A stretch of 64,000 nucleotides of DNA from Euborellia annulipes (GCA_023213315.1 JAKCPI010005400.1:208661-272660); one strand, 5' to 3'. Counted from the stretch's first letter, positions 12,655-24,740 are shown. Numbers and translations: made by a program. The notes: generated by a model from the sequence alone, not told the origin.

Positions 12655-12815
12655 AATTATTTCATTTAAGGACTTTTTCGGCCTTTTAAACCCCGTCTCT
12701 ATTTTTTCTTCTGGATTGATAGCCAAACCAAATGAAACAAATTGTCGTTTGAGACGGGATGCGAACCCGCGATCCCCGGTACAAAAGGTCATCACGCTAC
12801 CCACTATACCAAGAC
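12655..12815 (-). repeat. SINE family S2 with tRNA-like head
   Basis: On the minus strand, TTGGTATAGTGGGTAGCG (A-box) and CGGGTTCGCATCCCG (B-box) are followed by a body containing AATTTGTTTCA and GACGGGGTTTAAAAGGCCGA. The acceptor stem is not conserved and the sequence continues into the SINE body, so it is not a tRNA gene. Confidence 0.72.
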
Positions 12816-13997
12816 CCAAGGGCAAATAATTTTTTCAGAGTTAGTAAAAAAAATTTACTTTTTTTAAATTCATTTATTGATTAAAACGTACCAAGACCTT
12901 TTTTTTGTCCTTTTTAGTGTACGAGTTAGATATTTGAAATAATAAAAAAAAAAAAACGCATCCCAAAATATCGCCTTTGACAGCACATTTGAAGATAGTC
13001 TTATCTTCTTTTAAATAATTAGAAATAAAAGAGAAAATAATACCTAATTGAAATATCAGAATTCAGCAGAAATGTATATCTCGCATTGTATAACTAAAGA
13101 CACGTAGGCCCTCCCTTTCGTGTCTCGCCGATTCAATTATCAGTTTTAATATTTGTATTCCATATTGCATAATTTTAAGGCGCATCTAAAAAACTCGTTT
13201 ACTTTAATATTGCCAAGGAAGTGAAAGCAAATTTAAATCCGAATAGAAAATATGATATTGAGATAGTCGCCGAAGGGTTGCACTCATAAATGGAATAAAA
13301 TTTTTTCGATGGTATGCAAAAAGAAGCGCAACATAAAAAATAAGCCTGCAGAAGAATGGCTTCCTTCATTATGATGTTTACAAAAGAATTAGCTTGAGAT
13401 TAATAAGAATCAAAATTAAAAAAAAAATAATTGCATTTTTTGACACCTGAATTTCATAGAGATTCAGTGAATTTTAAACACATTCACTCATGTGGTTTCT
13501 ATAAGTGATTACTTTATTGTTTTAAAAAAAGAATTTTGATATTTATTCGTAGATTTAATAGTTGAATATTTTCTTCAAAATTTTTTTTTTAAACTATAGA
13601 AATGAAATATCAAAGGAGACAGGTCGTAGTTGTTTTTTTTTTGTTTTAAGGTCTTTTTCGGCATCTAAAGCCCAGTGGCGTAGTGAGCTTAACGCGCGCC
13701 CGGGGCACAATACCTTTTAAGCGCCCCCCCCCCCCCCCATTCGAAAACCATATAATATTATATGTAGAATATACAAAATTATTATGGGGGCGGTATAACT
13801 CGCCGAAAATTTTCTCGCCCAAAGCAAAATCTCGCCTAAAACAAACTCGCCGAAAATCCGGAAAGTTCCAAAATAAAATATTTTTAAAAATCTGGTGTGA
13901 CTGTCCCACCAGATTTTTTGTGTCGACATACGTATATATAGTTTCCGCCGATATATTAGAAGATGAAATGAAATTTATAAGCAGGGCTCGGGCCCTC

Positions 13998-14275
13998 GGG
14001 CTTGGTCTAGTGGCTAGAGTGCTGGCCTTCTAAACCAAGGGTCAGGGGTTAGGACCCCTGGCAGTCCGATGATTTTATCTAAGCCATTTGGATACCAAAT
14101 GGCTTAAATAAGAATGCCTGGACCCCAAATATATATATTATTAATTAATATAACCGTTATCGTCAAAGTCTTATATGGCCTAAGTTGCCGAAACGACTGT
14201 GTTGCATGTGTGTGTGAGTGTGAGTAGGAATGAGAAAAAAGTGTGAGTGTTTTTTTTTTTATTAAAAAAAAGTAC
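13998..14275 (+). repeat. SINE family S1 with tRNA-like head
   Basis: The head GGTCTAGTGGCTAGAG is an A-box and GGGGTTAGGACCCC stands in B-box position. The body has a GCCATTTGG-ATA-CCAAATGGC hairpin, AATAAGAATGCCTGGACCCC, AACCGTTATCGTCAAAGTC and GTTGCCGAAACGACTG, then a GTGTGAGTG-rich tail and T/A run. Body or tail pieces also occur at 16753-16870 (-), 17213-17262 (-), 39925-40110 (+) and 58503-58565 (-). Confidence 0.75.
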
Positions 14276-14364
14276 TAATAAAACCTCAAATTATGCATTT
14301 AAAAAGGCCGAAATATAAATAAATAAATAAATAAATCTATTACGACCCGCTTCAAAAATCAAAA

Positions 14365-14710
14365 ATATTCTGTGTGTGTATGTGTTCAATTTTAAGCATG
14401 AAGGAATTGAGCTAGGAAGATGAAATTTTATATTTAAGTTAGGCGCCGCCCTAGGGCGTAAAATAAGCTTTTAATTAAAATTGGCCAAAGAATTTCGATG
14501 TACTTTTTCAGTTTTTTTCGATTTTCTCAAAATTCGTTCCAAAGATTTTGATTAAAATTCAAAAATCAATTATTTTTTAGATGTTCCTTAAAATGTATAT
14601 TCTCATTTTGCTTTTGAAATCTTATGAAGACCACTTAACCCTTTTAGTTCATAAGAAAGATTGAAGCCAGGAATATAAATAGATATTTTCCCATATTTAT
14701 AAATTTCAAA
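14365..14710 (+). repeat. H-family interior fragment
   Basis: Begins in the TG tract (TGTGTGTATGTG), then TTTTAAGCATGAAGGAATTG to a point before the X-box. It is followed by a hAT type C MITE. Confidence 0.7.
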
Positions 14711-14723
14711 ACATCGTCTAATA

Positions 14724-14950
14724 CAGTGGTTTCCAAACTTTATGTTACCACGCCTCCCTTAAAAATAATTAATCTTATGACGCCCCCCCCCCCCATTTTT
14801 AAAATATTTTATTTATTCATATTTATATTAAAACTAGCAATCATTTGGAAATTGGGAAATTTGGTTCTGGGGGCCAATATTCGCGCCTCTCCTTAGACTA
14901 GACCGCGTCTCCCTAGGGAGGTGAGCCTCACAGTTTGGAAAAAGCTGGTA
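14724..14950. mobile_element. hAT MITE, type C
   Basis: CAGTGGTTTCCAAACTTTAT opens it and CACAGTTTGGAAAAAGCTG closes it. The body carries the same ATTCGCGCCTCTCC and CTAGGGAGGTGAGCC words as the copies at 7.1 and 17.4 kb. It lies inside the 13.7-18.2 kb hAT element. Confidence 0.7.
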
Positions 14951-14993
14951 TAAGGGTATTTTATGGCTGGTGGAATTTGTATTAGGATTGCAA

Positions 14994-15182
14994 GTTAGAA
15001 GAAAACGCAACCAGAATTTTTTCTTTAAAAATAGTATATTTTAACAGCTTACTTTTCGGCCTTGGTAAAAGCCATCCTCGCATGACCACTAACAGCTCAG
15101 AGGATGGCTTTGACCAAAGCCGAAATGTCAGCTGTTAAAATATATTTTTAAAGAAAACATTCCGGTTGCGTTTTCTTCTAAC
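14994..15182. repeat. Inverted repeat with a hammerhead-like core
   Basis: GTTAGAAGAAAACGCAACC at the left and its exact inverse at the right, with TAACAGCT/AGCTGTTA and GCCATCCTC/GAGGATGGC inner arms. The right half reads GGCTTT-GACC-AAAGCC then GAAATGTC, like the modules at 5.3 and 57.6 kb. Confidence 0.75.
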
Positions 15183-15194
15183 TTTCATTCCTGA

Positions 15195-15472
15195 AGAAAA
15201 ATATTTTTCTCAAATCTTATTTTCACCCCCTAGGGGGGTGTTTAATTTAAATATAAAATTTCAACCTCCTAGTTCAATTCCTTCATGCTTTAAATTGAAT
15301 CCAAACAGACACACAGACAGACCATGTCGGAAAAACCATTTTTTTGGATTCAGGGGACCTCAAGACGTGTATATCCATCAAAATCTCGACATCGAATTTT
15401 TGACATGAATCCAATACTTTCTCTCTATATATATGTATATTAACTTATACATATGGGTAAGAGAAAGTAAAA
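15195..15472 (-). repeat. H-family 5' half
   Basis: From CTTATTTTCACCCCCTAGGG through CTCAATTCCTTCATGC-like sequence to hairpin 1 ending GGTAAGAGAAAGTA. Hairpin 2 is missing. Confidence 0.75.
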
Positions 15473-16884
15473 ATTCAAATCCGAATTGAGATTAGTTCTA
15501 TATACAAAAAGATGCGGTAACTCACCCCAGGAAAATTCTAAGTGGACTAATCATTTCTTACTTTTCTACCTAATGAAAAAAATCCCTATATAATTCTGCA
15601 AGGGATTCGATGGGTTCCTAAGTTACCCAGTGTTATTATTATCTGTTTATGAGAGTTTCGAAATCTTCAAAAATTAATTCCGCCCCAGTAATACGAAATT
15701 TTAGAATGACATTAAAATGTTTCTATCCTACTATACTATTTGCTAAATATTGAATATAATTTAATTTTTTTTTTAACTCAAACGGAATGCACTTATTTTT
15801 TAGTAAAAGTATTAAAAAACATTAATATCTTTGTGCATTATAGGGGATGGGGCATTAACCCCCCTGGTTAATGCCTTCATAGCCCCCCCCCCCCCCACTT
15901 AAGGAAATGCGAGCCTTCACCGCGAAATAATCTGAATACATTTATAAATAATTATTTTAATTTTAATTTGAAATTATTTTATTTTAATTTTCAATCCTTA
16001 ATCCACCCACCCCTGTGTAAAAGTATAATAAGGAAATTTGATTTACAAAAATATAGAATATGTGTGTGAGTGTTGAGTGTGAATGAGAAAAAAGTGTATT
16101 TAAAAAAAATAAAAAACTAATTTTGGTTTCAATGACACCTACACTCCCCCTCCCCCTTTCAACAGCTTATATTCTCCCTCTACCCTTAGTGAAATACAAA
16201 ATATTTAATTTCATATTCAAAAGAATCGTTTTTCGCAGTCAAATTATTTGTTTCTATCATTTTTTTTTTCATCGATAAAATGTATAATAATTACCTTTAA
16301 TAAGACTCTCAAGAGGGTGTGCTGGCTGACGGTGAGGTCAGGGTGGGTTACACTATATCAATTATTCACTTTGATTCACTTTAAACACAAAAAAGATAGC
16401 AGCGCCTGCCAGCAGGCCACGCTCTCGACTGAACGAGATAAACTTGTCTCTTCTCTCTTATTATAGGAATAAATAGATGAAAATAACAATTCCCTTTTTA
16501 TTAAAAGTAAAAAAATACCTTTTGCTCTAATCTAACTATATTTAGAGCTGTAAAAGAATGTCAACAAGTGATTTGGAATATTCCAAGGCCTTTCTTAAAT
16601 AATCAACCCTTCATCTCATCCCTTAATATTATAAAATAATAATGAACGCTATTTTTTGAATGTTTAATATTTATTTGGCTTCGATTTAGCTAAAAAAAAA
16701 TTTAAAAAACATTTTTTTCAATTTTTCAACCCCTAATCAAATTTTTTTTTTTTTTTAACAACTCTCACATTAACACACACATTCACACAGTCTTTTCGGC
16801 AACTTAGGCCTTATAAGACTTTTTACGATAACCGTTATTAATAATATATATATTATTAATATTGTTTTTTTTTATATTATTTTG

Positions 16885-17139
16885 ATATATCGTCGCCTGC
16901 AACACGTAGTGGCGTATCTCAATTTCTATCATTTTTCAGGAGAGCTTTTTATAGTTCGTGTTGTTATATTAAATGTATAGATACGCAAAACCAAAAATCC
17001 TAAATAATACGAAAAAGCATGGAAATACAGATTCGTCACTTTGTGATAATGTAAAGAACGCCAGGACACGGCCATACCCGTGTATCTCAATTTTTAATTT
17101 TTTTGAGATACGTCACTACGTGATGCAAGCGACGATATG
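16885..17139. mobile_element. MITE with TIRs of about 45 bp (ATATCGTCGC ends), inserted in an S1 SINE
   Basis: ATATCGTCGCCTGCAACACG followed by TAGTGGCGTATCTC is mirrored by GAGATACGTCACTACGTG and ATGCAAGCGACGATAT. It separates two pieces of a minus-strand S1 SINE (16753-16870 and 17213-17262). Confidence 0.65.
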
Positions 17140-17373
17140 TATATTTTGTAAAAATTTTAGCCCAATGGCAGTTGGCTAGACGGGCAGATGAAAAAAAAAA
17201 GATTATTTATATGTTGGGGTCCAGGCATTCTTATTTAAGCCATTTGAAATCCAATCGTAATAAATAAAATAATTAACAATGTTATCGCCTTCGGAGAGCT
17301 TGAAACATCCCTGAATCCGCCTTTGGGTTTTACACATAGGATAATTTTCTAGAATGAGTCTTACTTTAGGCCA

Positions 17374-17696
17374 GTGGTTTCCAAACTTTGTTACAACGCC
17401 TCCTTTAAAAATATTTAATCGTATGACGCCCCCTACCCCACACATTTAATAAAATAATACAAAAACAAAAATTTTTAATACTAAAAAATATAAATTTATA
17501 TAAAAATATTTTTTTTATTTATTCATATTTTTTAATTAAGGAAAACCTCCATCCCAGAATCTTCTAAATTTAATTATTTTATTTATAAAACTAGCAATCA
17601 TTTGGAAAATTGATCTTGGTGGCCAATATTCGCGCCTCCCCTTAGACTAGCCCGCGCCTCCCTGGGGAGGCGCGCCTCACAGTTTGGAAAACTCTG
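17374..17696. mobile_element. hAT MITE, type C
   Basis: CAGTGGTTTCCAAACTTTGT at the left and CACAGTTTGGAAAACTCTG at the right, with the ATTCGCGCCTCCCC body shared with 7.1 and 14.7 kb. It is nested in the 13.7-18.2 kb element. Confidence 0.7.
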
Positions 17697-18319
17697 GTCT
17701 AATATATCGACGCTTTATATACGTATGACGACACAAAAAATCTGGTGTGACAAGTACAGAACAGTACCTTTGGTAAGAGAAAGTTTTCTGCTGTGCGACA
17801 GTCACACCAGATTTTTAAAAATATTTTATTTTGGAACTTTTCGGGTTTTCGGCCATTTTTTTTCGGCGATTTTTTTTTTCGTCGAGATTTTGCTTTCGGC
17901 TAGAAAATTTTCGGTGCGCTTTTTTTCGGCGACTTTTTTCGCCGACTTTTTTTCGGCGAGTTTTTTCGCCGACTTTTTTCGGCGAGAATTATTATATTAC
18001 ACTGGCACTACATTTAAAATATATTTTCCAGAAATCAATTATAATAAAAATAAAAATTATCCAGCAATTTTTTTTTGTTTTGCGGACCATTTGGCGCCCC
18101 TTTGTGAGCGGCGCCCGGGGCATCATGACCCCCCTTGCCCCCCCCCTCGCTACGCCACTGCTAAAGCCATTTAGATCCCATACCCATGGGCGTAATTAGG
18201 GGATCCCCCCCAGAGGGCTCCCCGCCCCAAGAAAAAATGAGTCAATATGGGCCCTTTCAGGCCCCCCCGGAGGATGGCTGGTCCCATGGCCCCCGCAGCC
18301 AAATTTCCTTGAACGTGAC

Positions 18320-18605
18320 AGGAATTTTTAACAGCACTTGTCCGTAAGATGGGTGACTTTTAGTCTCCGAAACGTTGACAAGGTGAAATGAAAATAATTC
18401 GGGCTGAAAGAAGCCTTATTATTATTTCATCTTCTTTATGTTAATATTTTACAATAAACTAATAATCAGTAATAATATACTCCTCTCGGGAGGCAGAGAA
18501 ATTTTTAACAACCCTTGTTCTGAAGATGATTGACCTTTAGCCCCCGAAACGTCGATAAAGTGAAATGAAAATAATACGGGGCGTAAGAAATCATTAAATT
18601 GTTCT
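18320..18605 (+). repeat. Tandem pair of units of about 190 bp with hammerhead-like cores
   Basis: 18320-18420 and 18508-18605 share TTTTTAACA, a CTTGT word, AAGATG, CCGAAACGT and GTGAAATGAAAATAAT, in the same order. Each core is flanked by CTTGT(C/T) and GA(C/T)AA(A/G)G. Confidence 0.65.
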
Positions 18606-19956
18606 TTTTGAAATTTACTAAATAGCACATACTGTATTACAAATATTCTGAACTTTTTTTATCTGCAAGACATTGATTGAGAAATTATTATTTTTTGTGT
18701 AGCATCAAAAACTTTTTTCCACATGAAGAGTGGGTTAACAAGTTTTTTTTTTTTAAGATTGACTTTTCTGCTAAAGGTTAAAGCCCGCCAGGAGCTGAAC
18801 ATGAGAGATTAAAGGTCTGAAAAGTTTGACCTAAAACGGAGAAGAATTGTCAGTATTAGCTCGGGTAACTCGTGAGTGAAATCTCACTTCTACCCAGATG
18901 GGAGTCCCTGAGAATAATTTATTATTATTAGAAGACTTAATAAATTATTATTTGTTTTGAAAATATTGACCTACTTGTAAATAAGTTTACCATAGTAGAT
19001 TAAATTAATGTCCTTCGAGTGAACGAACTAACAACCAATATCTTTATTTTGTACCAGAAGCAAGGAAATAAATATCATGTCATTTGGAATTTACAAAATT
19101 TAAATATAATAGACTAAAATTCTTTTATATAAAAACTTTCCTTACAATTATTAATGTCATTATAATTAGAAAGAAAATTAATCAAGTTCATTTTTTTTTT
19201 TTTAATTTAGTGAGACTAGCCGCGCTACCCACCTTCGGACTTCGTGTCTAGGATAGCTAGGATAGCGAATTAAGAATATTAAAAAAGTAAATTTTACAAA
19301 TTTGTTTAGAAAAAATTATTCCTTTTTTTTTTCTTTTGAGTGAATAATTAATTTTTCAAAATTCCAAAAATATAAATCTGGATACGGCCTTATAAAGGCT
19401 TAAAAATGTTCCTTAATTCCCATCAGCGATATCCTTATTGAGAATAATCACTTTCTAAACGTGATTTCATTTTTAATTAAAGATTTATCTCATATTCTTG
19501 TGACTCATGTATGTAAGTTTCTTAAAAATACATATGATATAAATTGTTAAAAAGTCATGAGGAGTGAAAGATCAAGTTGGTCTAGGTAGAGCTAGGGGAA
19601 TTTAATCCAAGGGTTGGATTTTACCCCGCCTTTTCCACAAATTCAAAGAGTAAGTCACTGTTCTTTAAAATGATGAAAAAACTTGCTTCATATTTAGTGA
19701 ATCGGTTCTAGTCTTGAGAAATAAGATTTTTATGAAATTCAATTGTGGGAAAGGAGATGAAATCAGCCACTAAGATATCGAAGTGAAATAATTCAATAAA
19801 GCCCTCAGTTAGTCAGATATTATAACAAGCGTTTAACAGAGCGTTGTAGCCTTCTCTTGTTCTAGTCAATGACTAAGGTGACTATAAAGATTTTGTTTTT
19901 TTGTAAAAAAAAAAAAAGGGAATCGACCTCCATGCTGACAACGTTGCCCCTTCATC
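18606..19956. other. Mostly unannotated AT-rich sequence
   Basis: A possible degraded S3 SINE at 18830-18910; otherwise nothing recognised. Confidence 0.4.
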
Positions 19957-20212
19957 TTAGGGCCGGTTGCTTCACTTCTAGTTAACTAGCAAACTTATCC
20001 GACCTATAGCAAATCATTGATAAACAAGAACGCGCTTAACCTTCGAGTTACAAAAATGAGTTTTCTCACATATGAATTATAGGTAGTTTTGTGAATTTAG
20101 CAATATTAATAGGGCATCATTTATAAAAAATTATTAAAAATTAAAATTAATTAAAATAAATAAAATTTAAAATAAATTAAAATTAAAATAATTTATTAAA
20201 GCTAATTAATTT

Positions 20213-20935
20213 TTGCTTTCTCTTACCTCTATATATGTTAATATATCGAGGGAGAAAGTATTGGATTCATGTCAAAAATTCGATGTCAAGATTTTGATGA
20301 ATATATATACGATTATAGGTCCCCTGAATCCAAAAAAGTGTTTTGTCTGTCTGTCTGTGTGTCTGTGTATCTGTCAAGAACGAAAAGAGCTAGGAGGTTG
20401 AAATGTTAGGCACTCTCCCGGGACGTGACACGAAGCTTTTGAATAAAATCGACCAAAGAGTACTAGTACTTTACTAACTTTACTCTTATTTACTTATACT
20501 TTACTCATTTTTTCAATTTTTTTTCGATTTTCTCAAAATTCGTTCCAACGATTTTGATTAAAATTCAAAAATCAATTATTTTTTAGATGCTCTTTAAAAT
20601 GTATATTCTCATTTTGCCATTGAAATCTTCTGAAGACCACTTTAATTTTGTACTTCATAGGAAAGGCAGGAGAAATGGTTGCCATGGTGACAAAATATAA
20701 ATATTTCCCACCGTTTATAAATTTTACCTCTGCCCAATGGCCGCTAGCTGAAGGGGCGGAATAAAAAAAAAAAAAAAAAAAAAATTTTACTTCTTGAATT
20801 TTAATATATAGGCATAAACTAAATAGACCTATATATCGACACAAAAAATCTGGTGTGACAAGCACAGAACACAACTTTCGATTATCGAAGGTAAGAGAAA
20901 GTTGTGTGCTGTGTGACCAGTCACACCAGATTTTT
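20213..20935 (+). repeat. H-family repeat, near complete
   Basis: Same order as 31051-31762, with X-box GTTGCCATGGTGAC at 20678-20691. A roughly 60-bp insert (CCAATGGCCGCTAGCTGAAG to an A20 tail, 20728-20783) resembles 17158-17200, a SINE-like scrap with a poly-A tail. It is nested in a PIF/Harbinger-like element. Confidence 0.85.
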
Positions 20936-21060
20936 TAACAAAAATTTAAAAATTTCCAAAAAAATTAATTTGGAAGTTACTTAAGCCTTGTACTGAACTT
21001 TGGGTCTTAGCTAGCTAACTACGATCTGGGCTCTTATTTAATCAGATGATTAGCTTAACT

Positions 21061-21326
21061 CAAGGGCGGATACAAGGGGGGGGGGTAAAGGGGGTAATTA
21101 CCCCCCCCCCCGAGATTCGAAAAAATACCTTTTTTTCGCAAAAAAATTTATTTTTAATGTAAAATTTTAAAAATTAATACTCAAAAATTTGATGTGTATT
21201 TATATTCTGGCAAACAAGTACAGAATGCGCTTTTAAATTACCTAAATTAAAAAAAAATAGTGTGCTGTGCGACGAGTCACACCTGATTACCCCCCCCCCC
21301 GAGAAACACCTCTGGATCCGCCCTTG
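21061..21326. mobile_element. hAT MITE, type A (CAAGGGCGGAT ends)
   Basis: CAAGGGCGGATAC at the left and GGATCCGCCCTTG at the right; exact 8-bp TSD GCTTAACT (21053-21060 and 21327-21334). The uninserted sequence ATTAGCTTAACTAGATG is present in the sister host element near 26161. The interior has C/G runs and a GCTGTGCGAC-AGTCACACC segment shared with the H-family hairpin. Confidence 0.88.
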
Positions 21327-21820
21327 GCTTAACTAGATGTGAAATGACTCGAAAGTCATAGTCAACTAGCTTATCAGAGGGATAGTCGGTTAATTAGAAA
21401 GGAAACAACCGGCCCTTAGTGTTGAAAGATTCATAGTGAGATTAACAGAGACGATTTGAAATTCATTTCACGATTCTTTCTCGAGATTAAATATGCCATT
21501 CATTATTGCAATATAATTTAAGGAAATGCACTTGTTTTTTTGAATGTTAGTGGTCTTGTCAAGAACGACAGCCTGGACCGTGGGTAGAGAGACTACTAGG
21601 ATTGCTCTGCTCACGTAAGAACCAGACAAGGTTGAATCCGAGAGGAGCGAAACTTGCCAGGTCCGCGGATAATCGAATGTTATAATATATGATCTTTTAA
21701 TTTAACCTTTCTTGGCCTTGATATCATTTATTTTTTGGAACACTTCCACATTTGTAAGCATTTGAAATCTTGAATTCCCGAATAGAAATTTTATAATCTG
21801 AAGAGATGATATCGAATTAT

Positions 21821-22150
21821 TTACAGAATTAATTGACAGTGAGACACAGACGATTTGAAATTAATTTTATTTAATAATCTTTGAATTTTTCCTGGAGATG
21901 AATTATTCCAACTCTTTTTTTTTAAGACTTCGGGGATCTGACTAGAGTTTAAACGATTCCTAATTTTTAATAACGATGAATATGATCTATGCTTAGTTAA
22001 AAATCTAAGTACCTGGCAAATCAGGGTATCATTTAAATAAATTTTATCAATCAGAATGGAATCTGGCCTTTGAAAGGAGACCTCTACTCTTTGCTTAAAT
22101 GGTTTATTATACTGTATTTCAATTTCTCTCGTTACCCGAAATATGTACAT
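21821..22150 (-). CDS. 109-codon ORF of unknown nature
   Basis: One of the longest open frames in the window that is not explained by a microsatellite or known repeat. It begins MYIFRVTREIEIQYNKPFKQ and is basic and lacks low-complexity runs, with a middle part PDSILIDKIYLNDTLICQ and a C-terminus rich in Lys, Asn and Ser. No motif is recognised. It is bounded by an AT-rich stretch and an S2-type SINE (22.25 kb). It could be a decayed transposon protein, an exon or chance; no splice sites convincingly frame it. Confidence 0.2.
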   Translation of the reverse strand: MYIFRVTREIEIQYNKPFKQRVEVSFQRPDSILIDKIYLNDTLICQVLRFLTKHRSYSSLLKIRNRLNSSQIPEVLKKKSWNNSSPGKIQRLLNKINFKSSVSHCQLIL

Positions 22151-22244
22151 TTTGACAATTAATTAAATATATAAAAAAATTGAATTTTGGCCAAATTTGA
22201 GTACCAGATTGTAAGAAATCTGGCGTGACAAGCAAAGTTACCAA

Positions 22245-22340
22245 TTAAATTGAAATAAATTTTTGTCGCATGAGACGGGATGCGAACACTTGACCTCTAG
22301 CCCAAGAGGCAGAAACTACCAGTGAGCTATGCCCATAGCA
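22245..22340 (-). repeat. SINE family S2, head part
   Basis: Minus strand ATGGGCATAGCTCACTGGTA, GTGTTCGCATCCCGTCTC and the start of the body. Truncated. Confidence 0.6.
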
Positions 22341-23691
22341 TGTCCTTTAAATAGAATTTTGATCAATCAGAATGCAATATAAAACACGACTCAATTTGTG
22401 ATAGAGCATATTTTTACTGATTTTTTTCTTTATGCAGGTTATTATTTTTATAGTGCCTGCATTTTTTTAAGGTTTGATTGTGCATGAACATCCGGGCTCT
22501 AATAATCAGAAAAATTAGTCTATTTTACCCTAAGGTGCGTTAATTTCTTGAAGCACTATGCAATTTCTTTTGATAACTCGGATACCCTGTATATAATTTA
22601 ATTTAAATAATTTTCGAAATCTATTCATTTAAATAAGATATAATAATAATATTCAATGAATACTTTGACTAAAATATTTGTTAAATATAATTTTATATAA
22701 TCGAACTGAAAAATATGATAGACAAACAATTATGAAATGAAAAAGAAATTTGAACAGATTTATGCTGAGGAACTTTGACAGATGAAACAATTGAATCTAT
22801 CTCTCTTTAGAGCCAGAATTCAAGGCGCATGTCTTTATTCTATTCTAATTAGCCCATGGCATATTATTTAGACCTATATCACAAGAGGTGGATACTCTTC
22901 CACTGTGCGCCATAGCACAAGGACGAGCAAGAATTTAAAGAAAGTTTGAATGACCTTTTTGACATGTTACATTCAAATGCTTTAAGCTTTAATTAAAATC
23001 GAGGAAGATCGGGTAATTAAAAATCTATCTTTTCTTATAATCTCTATTAATTATGTATTCTTTAAGATAATTTTAAGCAAAACAAGATTCTAAATAATAC
23101 ATTTCTAATTTTATTGGAATGTCAAATTAGTTTAGTCCCTTGTGGACGAAAAAAAGGGAATTTAGAAAATTTTGAAAATTCTCAAAGTTGGGTGTTTTAA
23201 AGTATTTGTTTCAATTGAATTGGATACAAACCAATTGAAATAACTAGGGACAAGATCTAAATGACCGAAAAAACCATAAATAGATTTAAAAAAAAAAAAA
23301 AAAACTAAATTGTCCACTGTCAGTAGCCGAAAATGCAAAATTAAAAGAAAAGCATTTGAAAATTTGAAAGTTGGTAATAAAAGTCGCTTTTTTCAAAAAA
23401 AAAAGTCTGAGAGGCATAAAAGCATCAAAAAGTCGTTTTTGAAAATTTAGTAAAACTTTTATTTTTGTGAGATCAATGGAAATATCTAAGAAAATTCCGA
23501 AAAGTCTCAAAATTGACAAAATTCGAGAGACTTTCCGCTCTCTGCTTATTATTTTAAATTTCGTATTAAAAAATAATTTTCTGAATTAATTTAAAGTTAG
23601 ACTTCTTCTATAGGCTATAAAAAATATATCTTCTAATGTATTCAAATTTTTTTTAGTTAATTAAACTTATCATACATTTTTTTATCTTATA
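22341..23691. other. AT-rich sequence with an S2 body scrap
   Basis: 23195-23275 has AATTGAATTGGATACAAACC and AGATCTAAATGACCGAAAAA, an S2 SINE body without its head. The rest is unremarkable. Confidence 0.4.
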
Positions 23692-23946
23692 TGGACCCTG
23701 TTATGTATTAGTGTGTCAAGCGCCGAACAATTAAAAATTGAGTTAAGCACGGAATATTATTTCAAATGCTATAATTAATAGTATTTTTTATGAAATATGT
23801 TCTAAAAAAATTTATATTTAATGTTACTTGCACAATTGACAAAAAAAATTATATCTATATAATCCAATCAAAACAAAAAACTTTATTGTTAATTTTCTCA
23901 AATCTTGGTAGCTAGCGCTTGACACACTAATGCGTAACAGGGTCCA
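23692..23946. mobile_element. TA-flanked MITE (TGGACCCTGTTA ends)
   Basis: TGGACCCTGTTATGTATTAG and the inverse CTAATGCGTAACAGGGTCCA give TIRs of about 33 bp, reaching TGTGTCAAGCGC. TA is on each side. The interior is AT-rich and non-coding. Confidence 0.75.
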
Positions 23947-24454
23947 TATAATAATGGGAATTGGAAGGGCGCTGCTAGTCAGCCGGCGCCTGTGCGATAG
24001 GCACAACTCAATACGAATCCAAACTGCCCAAGGCAAGGGGCTTAGCTTTGCCAAGAGAAAATTTTTAAACTGATTGATTTTCAAAATAAACAAATTAAAA
24101 TACGTTCTTAATTAAGTAATAAATCGTCCCAGCAGACTTAGGAAAAAATTTTATATTAGCAATATAATATCGATCAATATAAATAAATTTTTTCAAAATT
24201 AAGGGAAGAGCAAGTCAGCGAAAAGGGTCTGAATTGAAATAAATAAAACTTGTTATTTTAATTCAGACTATACCATTCATGTTGGTTAATTAGATTTATC
24301 TAGGAAAAGTTTATTAATCGAACGATCTACGGTTTGTCGGTCAAATCAATTGTCAGTCAAATAAAGAGGATTTCTAAATTTATTATGGATATTTATATAC
24401 AATTTAAAGATAAAAAGAAAGCCAAGAGAATCAAGTGAAAAAAAATCAATCATC

Positions 24455-24740
24455 GGTTGACTTGGGAAGTGTATTTCATGCAATCGGATGATTTGAGACG
24501 AGGACGTCATAACGACAAGACCGAATGTGTGCCAGGGCCAGGCACCCCCCGCCCACCCACGGCCTCAAAACAGGCCACCTCCTATTACTACTCTTGTATT
24601 ATAGAGAGAAACGAAACGAACAATCGAGCAAATTTCAAGTTGCCTTTGCAGTTCAACAGTTCACCAATTCACGAGATTGTTCATCAAAGTGAGAGAGAGG
24701 GAGAGAGAGAGAGTAGGCTTACGAGCCACCTTCACTGAGC
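24455..24740. other. GC-richer unique block, possible regulatory or exonic sequence
   Basis: This stretch lacks similarity to the repeats in the window and is CpG-richer than its flanks. It contains a GAGGACGTCATAA CRE-like site, a C-rich segment at 24540-24565 and a GA repeat at 24690-24715. A plus-strand frame is open for 93 codons, but nothing in it looks like a known protein. Confidence 0.25.

Larger units (their letters stand above)
13673..18160. mobile_element. hAT element (type B), 4.5 kb, heavily nested
   Basis: TIRs CAGTGGCGTAGTGAG (left) and CTACGCCACTG (right) are flanked by an exact 8-bp TSD, CTAAAGCC (13665-13672 and 18161-18168). The target was a SINE body (GGTCTTTTTCGGCATCTAAA followed by CCATTTAGATCCCA). 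Near both ends are GCGCCCGGGGCA subterminal blocks and C runs, as in the short copy at 47880. The interior holds other repeats: an S1 SINE, hAT type C MITEs, H-family pieces and a TA-flanked MITE. I see no transposase. Confidence 0.75.
19960..21415. mobile_element. PIF/Harbinger-like element (GGGCCGGTTGC ends) with two nested insertions
   Basis: GGGCCGGTTGCTTCAC at the left and GGAAACAACCGGCCC at the right, with 3-bp TSD TTA (19957-19959 and 21416-21418). It holds an H-family repeat (20213-20935) and a type A hAT MITE (21061-21326). The shorter sister copy at 25884-26256 lacks both. Confidence 0.8.

Noticed and set aside
12744..12815. Possible tRNA gene (minus strand)
   Set aside because: A- and B-boxes are present but the acceptor and anticodon stems do not pair, and the sequence runs on into an S2 SINE body.
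13646..14033. Overlapping ORFs on both strands
   Set aside because: They read through the hAT type B terminus, an H-hairpin scrap and an S1 SINE head.
17725..18199. ORFs of 149 and 122 codons rich in Phe and Ser
   Set aside because: Produced by a degenerate TTTTTTCGGCGA tandem stretch inside the hAT type B element; no protein-like composition.
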